A stretch of 8,574 nt of DNA from Chlamydiia bacterium (GCA_020440405.1 JAGROF010000241.1:1-8574), one strand, 5' to 3'; positions 1-8,022 are shown, counted from the first letter of the stretch. Translations and numbers: made by a program. The notes: a model not told the origin generated them from the sequence alone.

Positions 1-1281
1 AAATGCATTGCCTTGATCCGCTCGCTCTATGCAGATCTTGATCAACTTGCAGAGCTCACACAAACAGGAAGAGAGTGGTGTGATCATCTCATACTATTGT
101 TTCACCGGTATTTAAAAGCTTCAGAGGAAGACTTGGCCCCTCTCCAAGAGAAAATCTTTCTCCTTAAAGAGCTTGAGATGGCCTATCCCTTTTCCAATAT
201 CAAACGATATCTTCAAAATCATCTTAAACAAAAACGGGGAGCTCGTTTTTCTAAGCAGCTTGAGGCAATCACTTTTCGCTCCCTTAAACCTGGAACCCTT
301 CGAAGTACCCAGGTCATCGCCCTTCTGGGAATGCATGAGGGGGCTTTTCCCCGTCCTCACCTGTCTTCATCACTCAACCTCCTTCAAGACAGCGATTACA
401 TTCCATCTACTCCGGACGAAGATCGCTATCTTTTTCTTGAAGCGTTGTGTGTTGCCCGAAAGTCTGTGCTGATCACCTATCAAAACATGAGCGAAGAAGA
501 TGGGAAAGAGCAGCCTCCCTCCCTTGTCGTTCAAGAGTTGGATCCACTGGTTGAAAAACATCCCCCATTTCCGTTCCATCATTCGTATTTTGAGGTAGAA
601 ACTCCCTACTCGAAGAAACACTTTGAGACAGCCACGATCTTTTATGGGCCAAAACAGTCTCGCCCTTTTATTCCTGAGTTTTCTGCTCCAACACCTCTTC
701 CTAAGCCTCGGGGTATCGAGACGCCCAGTTCTGAAGAGCTTGTGCGTTTTGCAAAAAACCCCCTGAGATACTATTGTAACCACACCTTGAATCTTTACCT
801 CCACTATGAAGACTCTACCGATCCCGAATTTTTCCTGTCTCCTCTTCAAAAACACCGCCTACTTGCGTCTGAAGAAGCCTTAGAAGAAGCAGAAGCAAGA
901 GGACATTTACCCCTAGGGCGCTTCCAAGAGGTTGCAAAACAAAGGATACTTCAAGAAGCCTCTCAAGAGATGGAAAAAATTCCATTTCCCGAGCAGATTA
1001 AGCGGTATCCAAGTGCCCTTGATTCGCAAGAGGCTCTTCGTGCGTATCTCGAATATTATGATATTGCTCTGCAAACGCCCTCGCCCCTTCATCCCCACTG
1101 TGCTGAAGCGCTACTCTGCAAAGATGTCAAAGCATTTGCTTCTCGGATAAAGACGATGACAGACCCTTACTTCAAAATGCTTTTTAAAGAGGCTGATCCC
1201 GAAGTGGTGTTTGAAACGTGGGCTCCATTTTTGCGCAAAGTTTTTCATCCTCTATTGGAGGCGCTGCATGAAACGGTTTGA
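1..1281 (+). CDS. recC: RecC, exonuclease V gamma subunit, C-terminal part (5' end outside window)
   Basis: RecC is the subunit of RecBCD that holds the inactive helicase-like and nuclease-like folds, splits the DNA strands and scans for the recombination hotspot. The frame is open from base 1, so the true start lies upstream; the TTG at 13 is internal. About 426 residues are visible. The call rests on the block LLGMHEGAFPR (nt 322-354), followed by DEDRYLFLEAL and, further on, PPSLVVQEL. These match the conserved RecC stretch that in E. coli reads roughly LLGMNDGVYPR, then DDRYLFLEALLSAR, then PSVLVSEL. Further on, NPLRYYCNHTLNLYL resembles the start of the RecC C-terminal nuclease-like domain. 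Its stop codon overlaps the start of recB by 14 bp, which implies translational coupling. The N-terminal half, the promoter and the upstream neighbour are not visible. Confidence 0.93.
   Translation, partial: KCIALIRSLYADLDQLAELTQTGREWCDHLILLFHRYLKASEEDLAPLQEKIFLLKELEMAYPFSNIKRYLQNHLKQKRGARFSKQLEAITFRSLKPGTLRSTQVIALLGMHEGAFPRPHLSSSLNLLQDSDYIPSTPDEDRYLFLEALCVARKSVLITYQNMSEEDGKEQPPSLVVQELDPLVEKHPPFPFHHSYFEVETPYSKKHFETATIFYGPKQSRPFIPEFSAPTPLPKPRGIETPSSEELVRFAKNPLRYYCNHTLNLYLHYEDSTDPEFFLSPLQKHRLLASEEALEEAEARGHLPLGRFQEVAKQRILQEASQEMEKIPFPEQIKRYPSALDSQEALRAYLEYYDIALQTPSPLHPHCAEALLCKDVKAFASRIKTMTDPYFKMLFKEADPEVVFETWAPFLRKVFHPLLEALHETV
1257..1261 (+). promoter_or_regulatory. Shine-Dalgarno of recB
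   Basis: GGAGG sits 6 nt before ATG 1268, inside the end of recC. It decides the recB start: an ATG at 1211 in the same frame would add 19 residues with no similarity to the usual RecB N-terminus. Confidence 0.8.
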
Positions 1282-4195
1282 TGTGCTGAGTCCCCAAACA
1301 CCGATTCTTGGGCATTACCTCCTCGAGGCTTCAGCGGGAACAGGAAAAACATTTACGATCGAGCATCTCACCGCACGTTTAATCGAAGAACAAGGGTTTG
1401 AAATCGATGAAATTCTTGTGGTTACCTTTACACGTGCTGCGACACGGGAGTTAAAGGCGCGGATTCAAAAGACACTCAAAAACAAAACGCCCTCTTTCAA
1501 CATCCAAAAAGCTTTAGCACTGATCGATTATGCACAGATCTTCACAATTCATGGATTTTGTCATCGGATGCTGACGGAATATGCTTACGAAGCAGGCTTG
1601 AATTTTGCTCTTACAAGCGAAGAAGAATCGGATTACCGCGCGATTCTTAAAGATCATATTGCCGACTTTCTGCGCACTGCCCTTTCCCAAGAGAACTATA
1701 GTACGGCGCAGCTTTCTGCATTGAAACAAGACAAAGAGGGATTAACCGAAAAGATTTTGTCTCTTGTGGAAAAAGAAGGAGAGTTTCCTAGCTACCCCTC
1801 TTTTGCTGCAGCCCATAAAACCTATAATGAGCTGCGCGCGCGCCTCTCTTTCCCTGCCGAGCTTCTCAACCATTTCTCAAAGATCCGGGATAAGCATGGA
1901 AAGCTTAAAGCGCCATTTGATGTGCAGGTAGAGCTCCTTGCCAAACCCTCTTTAACCCTTCAAGAATTTGAAACCCTCACCACTTCCCCTCCAATTCTTT
2001 CTCTTCTTAAGCCTGAAAATCAATACAAAAAGTCAGAAGAAAATGTCACCCCTCTTGTGGAGTTTGCAGAATCTTTGTGCCCCTTGCTTGAAACCACGTC
2101 TTCTCCTCTTTGTACGCTGGTTCGCATGGCGCGCCATGTTCAGGGGTCTGCTAGGCAAGCCCTTCAAGACAAAGACATTCTTGCTCCCAATGAGATCCTT
2201 CAAAAAATGCGAGAGTCTCTTGAGCGTCCTCTCTTTCGTGAGAAAGTGCGCCGTCGTTTCCGTGCAGCAATTATCGATGAGTTCCAAGATACCGATCCCC
2301 TCCAATGGAGTATTTTTAAAACTCTTTTTCTCGAGGATCCCATTCCCGCTTTTTATCTTGTCGGAGATCCCAAGCAATCAATTTATTCCTTCCGTTCTGC
2401 CGATATTCACACCTACCTTAGTGCAGAAAGTGAGGTCTCTCAAAAAGCCCATCTCGACACGAATTACCGCTCTGATCCTCAGCTGATACAACACCTGAAT
2501 GCCCTTTTCTATGCCAACCCCCATTTTCTTTCACTGCCCGATGCTCCCCTTCCGTTTCATCCTGTGAAACACGCTGACATCCCCAATCGTTCTTTCCCCG
2601 ACGATAAAAGTCCTGTGCACTTCTTTGTCTATGAAACAGAAAAGAAACGAGAAAGAAGTTGGCCTTCTACGGAAATGGAAAGAGAGGTTTTTTATCCCTT
2701 TATTGCCAAAGAAATTCTCTCTCTCGTTGAGAAAGACTTTCAGTTTTCAGACTTTGCAGTTCTTGTGAAAGATCGGTATCAAGCAATGCGTCTTAAAATC
2801 TACTTGGAATCCCATGCAATTCCCACCCAATCTAAAAGTACCGATGCCCTAATCCTGACTCCCACCTTTTCCCTTGTCCGTTCTTTATTGGAAGCATTGA
2901 TTGATCCGTCAGAAATTCCTGTAAAGCGGTTTCTGTCCCATACCCATAACCACCATGAACTACGCGATTCCGAGCTTTTAAGTGCAACCATTGCAGCCTT
3001 TGCAAAACCCCAGTCCCTTCAAGAAGCGCTGCGCGACCTTTATACCCCAACCGATCTTGAAGCGCATTCAGATTACCTAAAGATTTGTGAGCTTCTTCTC
3101 GATTATCAGACCCAAACAAAGGGATCCCTTCCTAAAATTCTTGAGTTTCTCTTGACCTGTAAACAAGTGGAACGCCGCCCCCTTTCCGATGCAGACTCCG
3201 TCACGATTATGACCATTCATATGAGTAAGGGATTGGAGTTTAACGTGGTATTTGCATTAGGACTTGTGAATCGCTACACAGGGCGAGAAGATTTTATTCG
3301 TCATCAGAAAAAATGGCTCCTTTTTGATCCTCAACATGCAACCTGTCAAGCTGCTATACAAAATCAAGAGGCTGAAAAATTACGGCAGCTTTATGTGGCA
3401 CTAACACGTGCTAAGCACCGCGTGTATATTCCTCTTCTTCGCGATACTAAACACGCCCCGGTTCCTCTAGGGCAAGCGTCTCCTCTTGAGCTCTTTGACC
3501 CGACCCCCACGGATGCCACCTATCTTGAGCCTCAAACCTTAACACCTCCCTCTCTCTTCCCTCCTTCACTCACACCACCCCGTTCTCCCTCTATCCACTA
3601 TCCTTCCCGCTTCCTTCACTCCTACTCCACTCTTGCACACACTACACCTCAGCCTCCCGTAGACATTCCTACAGAACTTCCCAAAGGGGCAGAAACAGGC
3701 CTCGTTCTCCACTCTCTTCTAGAAACCCTCCTGAAAAACCGCACCCTCGATATTTCCACCCTTCTCAAACAAAAGCTCCCTCCTCACTTTCCCTACGAGC
3801 CTACCTTTAATATGATCCACCATGCCCTCCATACTCCCTTAGCTCCCCATCCCTTTACCCTTTCAGAAGTAAAGCACCTCTATCCCGAAACAGAATTTCT
3901 CTATCCCGACCCTCCTCATCTCGTCAAAGGGTTCATCGACCTCATCTTTAGACACCAAGGACAAACCTATATTCTCGACTGGAAAACAAACCTCCTCCCC
4001 TCCTACGATCCCTCCACCCTAAAGCAAACTATGACTCACCACGACTACACCCTCCAAGCCCGCCTTTACGAAACCGCTGTCAAGCGCTACCTTAACGGCG
4101 CACCCTTTGCCGGCACCTACTACATCTTCCTCCGCGGCCTTCCCACTGCAGGTATCCTGTTTCTTCCCCCGCAACACATTGACAAAAACGGATAA
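1268..4195 (+). CDS. recB: RecB, exonuclease V beta subunit (SF1 helicase-nuclease)
   Basis: RecB is the 3'-5' helicase and the only nuclease of RecBCD; it resects double-strand breaks and loads RecA. The protein is 975 residues. Helicase motifs in order: Walker A ASAGTGKT (21-28), VTFTRAATREL (52-62), FTIHGFCHR (92-100), IIDEFQD (335-341), VGDPKQSIYSFRSAD (365-379), TNYRSD (398-403), TIHMSKGLEF (649-658) and YVALTRAKHRVY (709-720). A Pro/Ser/Thr-rich linker (about 742-805) leads to the nuclease domain, with His815, Asp891 (GFIDLIF), Asp904 and Lys906 (DWK), and QARLY (930-934). These match the E. coli catalytic set His/Asp/Asp/Lys, so the nuclease looks active. I chose ATG 1268 over the in-frame ATG at 1211 because GGAGG lies 6 nt upstream and the protein then begins like other RecBs. 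It is shorter than E. coli RecB. No recD follows. Codon use shifts strongly in the last quarter. Confidence 0.97.
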   Translation: MKRFDVLSPQTPILGHYLLEASAGTGKTFTIEHLTARLIEEQGFEIDEILVVTFTRAATRELKARIQKTLKNKTPSFNIQKALALIDYAQIFTIHGFCHRMLTEYAYEAGLNFALTSEEESDYRAILKDHIADFLRTALSQENYSTAQLSALKQDKEGLTEKILSLVEKEGEFPSYPSFAAAHKTYNELRARLSFPAELLNHFSKIRDKHGKLKAPFDVQVELLAKPSLTLQEFETLTTSPPILSLLKPENQYKKSEENVTPLVEFAESLCPLLETTSSPLCTLVRMARHVQGSARQALQDKDILAPNEILQKMRESLERPLFREKVRRRFRAAIIDEFQDTDPLQWSIFKTLFLEDPIPAFYLVGDPKQSIYSFRSADIHTYLSAESEVSQKAHLDTNYRSDPQLIQHLNALFYANPHFLSLPDAPLPFHPVKHADIPNRSFPDDKSPVHFFVYETEKKRERSWPSTEMEREVFYPFIAKEILSLVEKDFQFSDFAVLVKDRYQAMRLKIYLESHAIPTQSKSTDALILTPTFSLVRSLLEALIDPSEIPVKRFLSHTHNHHELRDSELLSATIAAFAKPQSLQEALRDLYTPTDLEAHSDYLKICELLLDYQTQTKGSLPKILEFLLTCKQVERRPLSDADSVTIMTIHMSKGLEFNVVFALGLVNRYTGREDFIRHQKKWLLFDPQHATCQAAIQNQEAEKLRQLYVALTRAKHRVYIPLLRDTKHAPVPLGQASPLELFDPTPTDATYLEPQTLTPPSLFPPSLTPPRSPSIHYPSRFLHSYSTLAHTTPQPPVDIPTELPKGAETGLVLHSLLETLLKNRTLDISTLLKQKLPPHFPYEPTFNMIHHALHTPLAPHPFTLSEVKHLYPETEFLYPDPPHLVKGFIDLIFRHQGQTYILDWKTNLLPSYDPSTLKQTMTHHDYTLQARLYETAVKRYLNGAPFAGTYYIFLRGLPTAGILFLPPQHIDKNG
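3491..4192 (+). other. C-rich, G-poor 3' part of recB (linker and nuclease domain); candidate Rho-loading stretch
   Basis: From about 3500 the coding strand becomes rich in C and very poor in G: I count 5 G in 3541-3660. Counting by eye, about 10 of the first 60 recB codons end in C, against roughly 50 of the last 90. The stretch begins in the Pro/Ser/Thr-rich linker but continues through the conserved nuclease domain, so amino-acid content alone does not explain it. No long open frame lies opposite. C-rich, G-poor, unstructured RNA is what Rho binds, and no good intrinsic terminator follows recB. A role in termination is therefore possible but is only inferred. Confidence 0.35.
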
Positions 4196-4200
4196 ATTAA

Positions 4201-4338
4201 CGAATAATTGACTCGAAAATCAGACTTTTCGGAGTTTCAGAGCAACAAGAGCTTTATCAACGAGAGTTTGAAAGACTTGTGGGGATGAACTTAAGAAATC
4301 CCGAAGTGCAACAGTTCATGAGAAAGTACAACTTTTAG
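4201..4338 (+). pseudogene. Possible 3' remnant of an unidentified gene (45 codons, no start)
   Basis: Between recB and the phosphopantetheinyl transferase gene the + strand is open for 45 codons, ending in TAG at 4336-4338. The peptide looks protein-like and charged, containing SEQQELYQREFERLVGMN and ending QQFMRKYNF. There is no ATG, GTG or TTG in its first 26 codons; the only usable starts would leave fewer than 20 residues. I do not recognise a family. An open run of this length arises by chance fairly often (about one in ten for a given frame), so this is either the tail of a gene lost by deletion or a coincidence. Its stop overlaps the stop of the convergent gene by 2 bp. Confidence 0.3.
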
Positions 4339-4976
4339 AAGGCTTCGTAGCAGATCGCAAGCTTGAATCTTCCCTTTGTGAAGACATGGATCTGATCTTG
4401 GTCAGAATAGAAAACCCCAGACTTAGAGGTTAACGAAGGAACCGACCGCGTCTGAAACCCTGTTCCCCTTGCTTTAAGAAGCGCTTCTTTGGCGCACCAA
4501 TAAGAAAAAAACATGTCCGCTGGATCAGATGCCTCTTTAATAATGCTTTGTTCAGATGCACTCATCAAAGGAGTGTCCAAAAGGACTCGTTCTTGAAGGA
4601 TTTTTTCGATATCCACACCAATCGGAGTCGAAGAGATGCCAATCAATGCCATCCCTTCCGTATGCGAAAGATTAAAGTGACATGAAGATCCTTCTAAGTA
4701 AGGCTTGCCATAGCGGTTTTTTTTGATGGTGCCTGGGCCAATGAGATGGCGCAAACAAGCTTGAGTGATCAACGCTTGTTCTTGCCGCTTGACGTTTTTG
4801 TAACGCAAACAGTCTTGAATCTCCTCAGGAGTTAGCACCTCTTTTGCCGCTTCAACATCCTCGGCTTGAATTCCCTCCAAATGAATCAAGTAAAGAGTCA
4901 CATGTTGCAGAGAAGGAAAAGAAAGCGTCTCAATGCGTTTCTGAATCTTTATTCTTACAAGATCAGACTGTTGCAT
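4335..4976 (-). CDS. Sfp-type 4'-phosphopantetheinyl transferase
   Basis: This enzyme moves the phosphopantetheine arm of coenzyme A onto the conserved Ser of carrier domains, turning apo carriers of NRPS and PKS into the holo form. At 213 residues it is close to Sfp length (about 225), not the shorter AcpS type. Family motifs: GKPYL (90-94), FNLSHTEG (101-108), GVDIE (120-124) with Mg-binding Asp122 and Glu124, and WCAKEALLKARGTG (160-173) with Glu164 and Lys168. All key residues are present. It is the last gene of the visible - strand operon and overlaps the PKS gene by 14 bp. The likely substrates are therefore Ser733 of the PKS and the carrier Ser of the upstream NRPS. The N-terminal segment VTLYLIHL (26-33) fits the usual family start, so the first 20-25 residues are a slightly long leader. 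The ATG at 4976 is supported by a nearby ribosome binding site. Confidence 0.95.
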   Translation of the reverse strand: MQQSDLVRIKIQKRIETLSFPSLQHVTLYLIHLEGIQAEDVEAAKEVLTPEEIQDCLRYKNVKRQEQALITQACLRHLIGPGTIKKNRYGKPYLEGSSCHFNLSHTEGMALIGISSTPIGVDIEKILQERVLLDTPLMSASEQSIIKEASDPADMFFSYWCAKEALLKARGTGFQTRSVPSLTSKSGVFYSDQDQIHVFTKGRFKLAICYEAF

Positions 4977-7900
4977 AAGAATTCTCCAGCACTGCTGAGA
5001 TTTTTTTCACATAGGGGCGTTTCATCAGTCCTAGGTGTGACCCGTTAATGGTTGAGGCATGGAGATGGGGAATGATCGAGCTCCACGTAGCATGAAGAGG
5101 CTTAGGATGCCCTTCTCCTTCTAGGAACACAACGTGCCCATCATAGGGTTTCGGTTGATAATGTATAAATGCGTTCCAATGGATTTGCATCAAGTCAAAC
5201 ATCCTTTCTTGCTCCGTATCACTGAGCGACTCAAAGCCCATCTGTTTCATTAAAACAGCCGTTTGCGTCTTTTTGTCTGATGTTTGAGGAAGGGGGACTC
5301 CTTCAGAGAAAAGCTCCCGAAGTGTTTCGTACATTTCTGCGGAAAGGAGGAACTGAGGGTTGATAATATCAACCATTGTTAAATGGACGTCCTTCCCTTT
5401 CTGTCGCAATTGCTGCGCCACTTCAAAGGCAAGGAGGCCTCCAAAAGAAGTCCCCATTAAAGAATAGGGACCTTTGGGCTCTATCTTTTGAAGGGTTTGG
5501 ACGTAACGTGTGGCCACCTCCTCTAACCTGCAGTCTGGAGTGTCTAAAGAGAATTGACTTTCTAATCCAATCACTTTTCCTGCATAGTTAAGCGCATTAG
5601 CGAGCTCTTGATAAGAAATAGTATGGCCATCAATCTGGTGAAACACAAATAAGGGAGGGAGGGTTTGATCCCCCTCTTTAAGGGTCACAAAATGTTGCGC
5701 TGTTTTTTGATTTTGTATCCAATTGGAAAGCTTTTTAATGGTTGGGTACTGAAGAATTGTATTGGGAGGAAGAGAGATTCCAAGAGCTTCCTTGATTTTA
5801 GAGACCAATTGAACCGCAAGAAGAGAATCTCCTCCAAGCTCAGAAAAGTCATGTACAACAGAAACCGATTCCACAGCCAATCCTTTTTTCCATATCGCCA
5901 TCAAATTTTCTTCTAAAGAAAGGGGTTGAGAAGTTTTTACGGGCGCTTTTTCTTCTTTTTTTTCTAAAGGGGGTTCGACCCAGTGGTACTTCCGTTCAAA
6001 AGGATAAGAGGGAAGGGGAATCCGGCGCGGCTGATGGTGTTTGTAAAGAAGGGGCCAGTGAATTTCCTTCCCTTCAAGCCACAGCTTTTTCAAAACGCTT
6101 AGCAGCTCGTGATAATTTAAAGGGGTGATCACTAGAGCCTTGGGAGGGATTTCACTCTCCGGTGCTGGAGTTTTAAGAGCTTCAATTAATTGTTCTCGGA
6201 ATGTGCCGTCTAAAGTCAGGAAGTGTCCGATTCCCATTCCACTTAAGGTCTCAGGTTGGAGTCCTAATTTCTCAAACCATCGCTTCAAGCAATAGAGAAT
6301 GGAAAAGTGGGCAATTTTCTGAACCGTTTTTGGTTGGCTTCCCATCGACTTTAGATGCACACGGAAGTCAATTCCCGTGATAGTCTCTCCTTCAAAGGCG
6401 CAGTTTTCTAAGTCTTGGAAAAAATCCTCATCGCTTAAATATAAGCTGAGGTCAAGCTGTTCCCAATCTCGCGGTAAATCAGGAAAGAAAAACGCAGTTG
6501 GAGGCGGCTCTTCCGGCGACTCATACGTAAAACTTTCCATTTGCGAAGCAAGGGATTTTGAATCTGAAGCGATAAAAGCAGCCCGATGGGAATAGGGAGT
6601 GCGTCCTACCTGAAGCGTAAATGCGGCATCTTCTAACGGAAGCCCTTCTTTAGGGAATTGATCTAATATTTTCTGAAGTGCTGACGGTGTTTTCGCTGAA
6701 AAAACAAATAGATTTTCGCGGTGAAGATGTTTTTCAGGAATGACGGGAGCTTCTTCCAACAAGACATAGGCATTTGTCCCTCCAAACCCTAAAGCATTGA
6801 CAAGAGCTCGACGGGGCTTTTTCCCTTTTTTCCAGGCCTTCAGTTCTGTGACTGGATAAAAAGGAGACTCTTTGAAAGAAATATGAGGGTTGGATGTATC
6901 AAAGTGAATCGTTGGAGGAATCATTTCATTGTAAAGAGCTAAAGAGGCTTTGATCAAACCCGCTACTCCTGAAGTTTCCATCAGGTGCCCGATATTACTT
7001 TTAACCGAGCCAATTCCGCAGAATTCTTTTTCCTCCGTGTAGTGACGAAAAGCATGTGTTAACGCCTGCACTTCAATGGGGTCACCTAAAACTGTTCCTG
7101 TCCCGTGTGCTTCGACATAGCCAACGGTATCTGCCTCCACATCTGCCATATCAATGGTCGCTATAATCCCTTTGGTTTGTCCTTTTGCGCTAGGAGCTGA
7201 AAAGCCTAATTTTTCTGACCCATCATTATTGATCCTATGTCCTCGAATGATTGCGTAGATATGATCTTTATCTTTGATGGCATCTTCTAAACGTTTTAGA
7301 GCAATCACGCCTGCGCCACTTCCAGGAACTGTTCCTTGCGCTTTCGCATCAAAAGGACGGCACACCCCATCGGGAGAATAAATCATTCCCATTTGAAAAA
7401 AGTACCCTTCATTTTGAGGCGTAAAAATTGAAGCTCCCCCGGCAAGAGCAATATCACACTCCCCAGTTCTTAGCTGGTTGCATGCCACACAAATCGAGGC
7501 TAATGAAGACGAGCACGCCGTTTGAATCGCTAAGCTGGGTCCTTTGAGATTCAACTTATAAGACACCCGGGTGGTGAGGTAATCGTGATCATTTCCAATT
7601 CTTACAATCGGATCATCCAAAGCATCCCGATATTCTGCATGAGGGAGAATATTGGTGTAGTAGTAACGGTTGGGACCCGCACAACCATAGACTCCAATAG
7701 ATCCTGAGAAATATTTTGGAGAATATCCCGCATCATCTAAAGCCTCGTAGCAACACTCTAGAAAAACCCGATGCTGAGGTTCCGTGACTTTTGCTTCGCG
7801 ATGATTCATTCCAAAGAAGTCGGCATCAAAAAGAGAAATATCATCAAGGATTCCCCGGGCGTTGACATAGTTAGACCCCTTACCCTTTTGATCAAACCCG

Positions 7901-8022
7901 CGACTAATCCCATCCTTTCCAAAGCACAGGTTTTCCCAGTACTCCTTAATGTTTCGAGCTTTTGGAAAACGGCCCGACATCCCTACAATCGCAATGCGAT
8001 CCTTAACTTTTTTGCACGGCAT
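4963..8022 (-). CDS. Type I modular polyketide synthase: KS - relic AT - carrier - thioesterase
   Basis: A 1019-residue terminal PKS module. The ketosynthase (about 8-425) has DRIAIVGMSGRFP, active-site Cys170 in QTACSSS, His306 in EAHGTGT and His346 in KSNIGH, so it should be catalytic. Residues about 435-500 are the usual KS-AT linker. Residues about 508-636 resemble an acyltransferase but are too short and lack its Ser (own entry). The usual post-AT linker follows, with LPSYPFERKYHW (670-681). The carrier domain (about 702-770) has LGGDSL with attachment Ser733. The type I thioesterase (about 788-1015) has GTSFGG with Ser859, Asp885 in MVDIINP and His996 in NGSHLGLM, a complete triad. Its oxyanion region reads FHQIDGH where HPxGG is usual. 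No KR, DH, ER or methyltransferase is present, so a beta-keto product is expected. The start at 8022 has a strong Shine-Dalgarno. The gene overlaps the upstream NRPS gene by 20 bp, implying chain transfer from that enzyme. Confidence 0.95.
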   Translation of the reverse strand: MPCKKVKDRIAIVGMSGRFPKARNIKEYWENLCFGKDGISRGFDQKGKGSNYVNARGILDDISLFDADFFGMNHREAKVTEPQHRVFLECCYEALDDAGYSPKYFSGSIGVYGCAGPNRYYYTNILPHAEYRDALDDPIVRIGNDHDYLTTRVSYKLNLKGPSLAIQTACSSSLASICVACNQLRTGECDIALAGGASIFTPQNEGYFFQMGMIYSPDGVCRPFDAKAQGTVPGSGAGVIALKRLEDAIKDKDHIYAIIRGHRINNDGSEKLGFSAPSAKGQTKGIIATIDMADVEADTVGYVEAHGTGTVLGDPIEVQALTHAFRHYTEEKEFCGIGSVKSNIGHLMETSGVAGLIKASLALYNEMIPPTIHFDTSNPHISFKESPFYPVTELKAWKKGKKPRRALVNALGFGGTNAYVLLEEAPVIPEKHLHRENLFVFSAKTPSALQKILDQFPKEGLPLEDAAFTLQVGRTPYSHRAAFIASDSKSLASQMESFTYESPEEPPPTAFFFPDLPRDWEQLDLSLYLSDEDFFQDLENCAFEGETITGIDFRVHLKSMGSQPKTVQKIAHFSILYCLKRWFEKLGLQPETLSGMGIGHFLTLDGTFREQLIEALKTPAPESEIPPKALVITPLNYHELLSVLKKLWLEGKEIHWPLLYKHHQPRRIPLPSYPFERKYHWVEPPLEKKEEKAPVKTSQPLSLEENLMAIWKKGLAVESVSVVHDFSELGGDSLLAVQLVSKIKEALGISLPPNTILQYPTIKKLSNWIQNQKTAQHFVTLKEGDQTLPPLFVFHQIDGHTISYQELANALNYAGKVIGLESQFSLDTPDCRLEEVATRYVQTLQKIEPKGPYSLMGTSFGGLLAFEVAQQLRQKGKDVHLTMVDIINPQFLLSAEMYETLRELFSEGVPLPQTSDKKTQTAVLMKQMGFESLSDTEQERMFDLMQIHWNAFIHYQPKPYDGHVVFLEGEGHPKPLHATWSSIIPHLHASTINGSHLGLMKRPYVKKISAVLENSYATV
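4982..4987 (-). promoter_or_regulatory. Shine-Dalgarno of the phosphopantetheinyl transferase gene
   Basis: On the - strand GGAGAA ends 5 nt before the ATG at 4976 and lies inside the last codons of the PKS gene. Together with the 14-bp gene overlap it supports coupled translation and this start. Confidence 0.65.
6115..6501 (-). other. Decayed acyltransferase domain inside the PKS
   Basis: Covers residues about 508-636 of the PKS. The pieces can be lined up with a normal AT. TAFFFPDLPRDW stands where FxFPGQGSQ is expected. QKIAHFSILYCLKRWFEKLGLQP stands where the helix before the nucleophile elbow is, and GMGIGH (595-600) stands where GHSxGE is expected. In that last motif His becomes Met596, catalytic Ser becomes Gly597 and Glu becomes His600. 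After it only about 35 residues remain before the post-AT linker, against about 200 in a whole AT, so the catalytic His and the substrate-choosing segment are gone. The reading frame is intact, so the gene still makes a full protein. Alignment by eye; the boundaries are approximate. Confidence 0.75.

Noticed and set aside
370..855. A 161-codon open frame on the - strand inside recC
   Set aside because: It is antisense to well-conserved RecC motifs, is rich in Arg, Lys and Phe, as shadow frames often are, and shows no family features.
1211..1267. A longer RecB start giving 19 extra residues
   Set aside because: The extension overlaps recC, has no ribosome site and does not look like a RecB N-terminus; ATG 1268 has GGAGG at ideal spacing.
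2125..2138. Perfect 14-nt palindrome CATGGCGCGCCATG
   Set aside because: It lies in recB coding sequence; one such palindrome is expected about every 16 kb by chance, so it is not remarkable alone.
2832..3119. A 95-codon open frame on the - strand inside recB
   Set aside because: Shadow of recB with no recognisable motif and no supporting ribosome site noticed.
4214..4231. Small inverted repeat CGAAAA / TTTTCG between the convergent genes as a terminator
   Set aside because: The stem is 6 bp with only two GC pairs and no convincing T-run follows on either strand.
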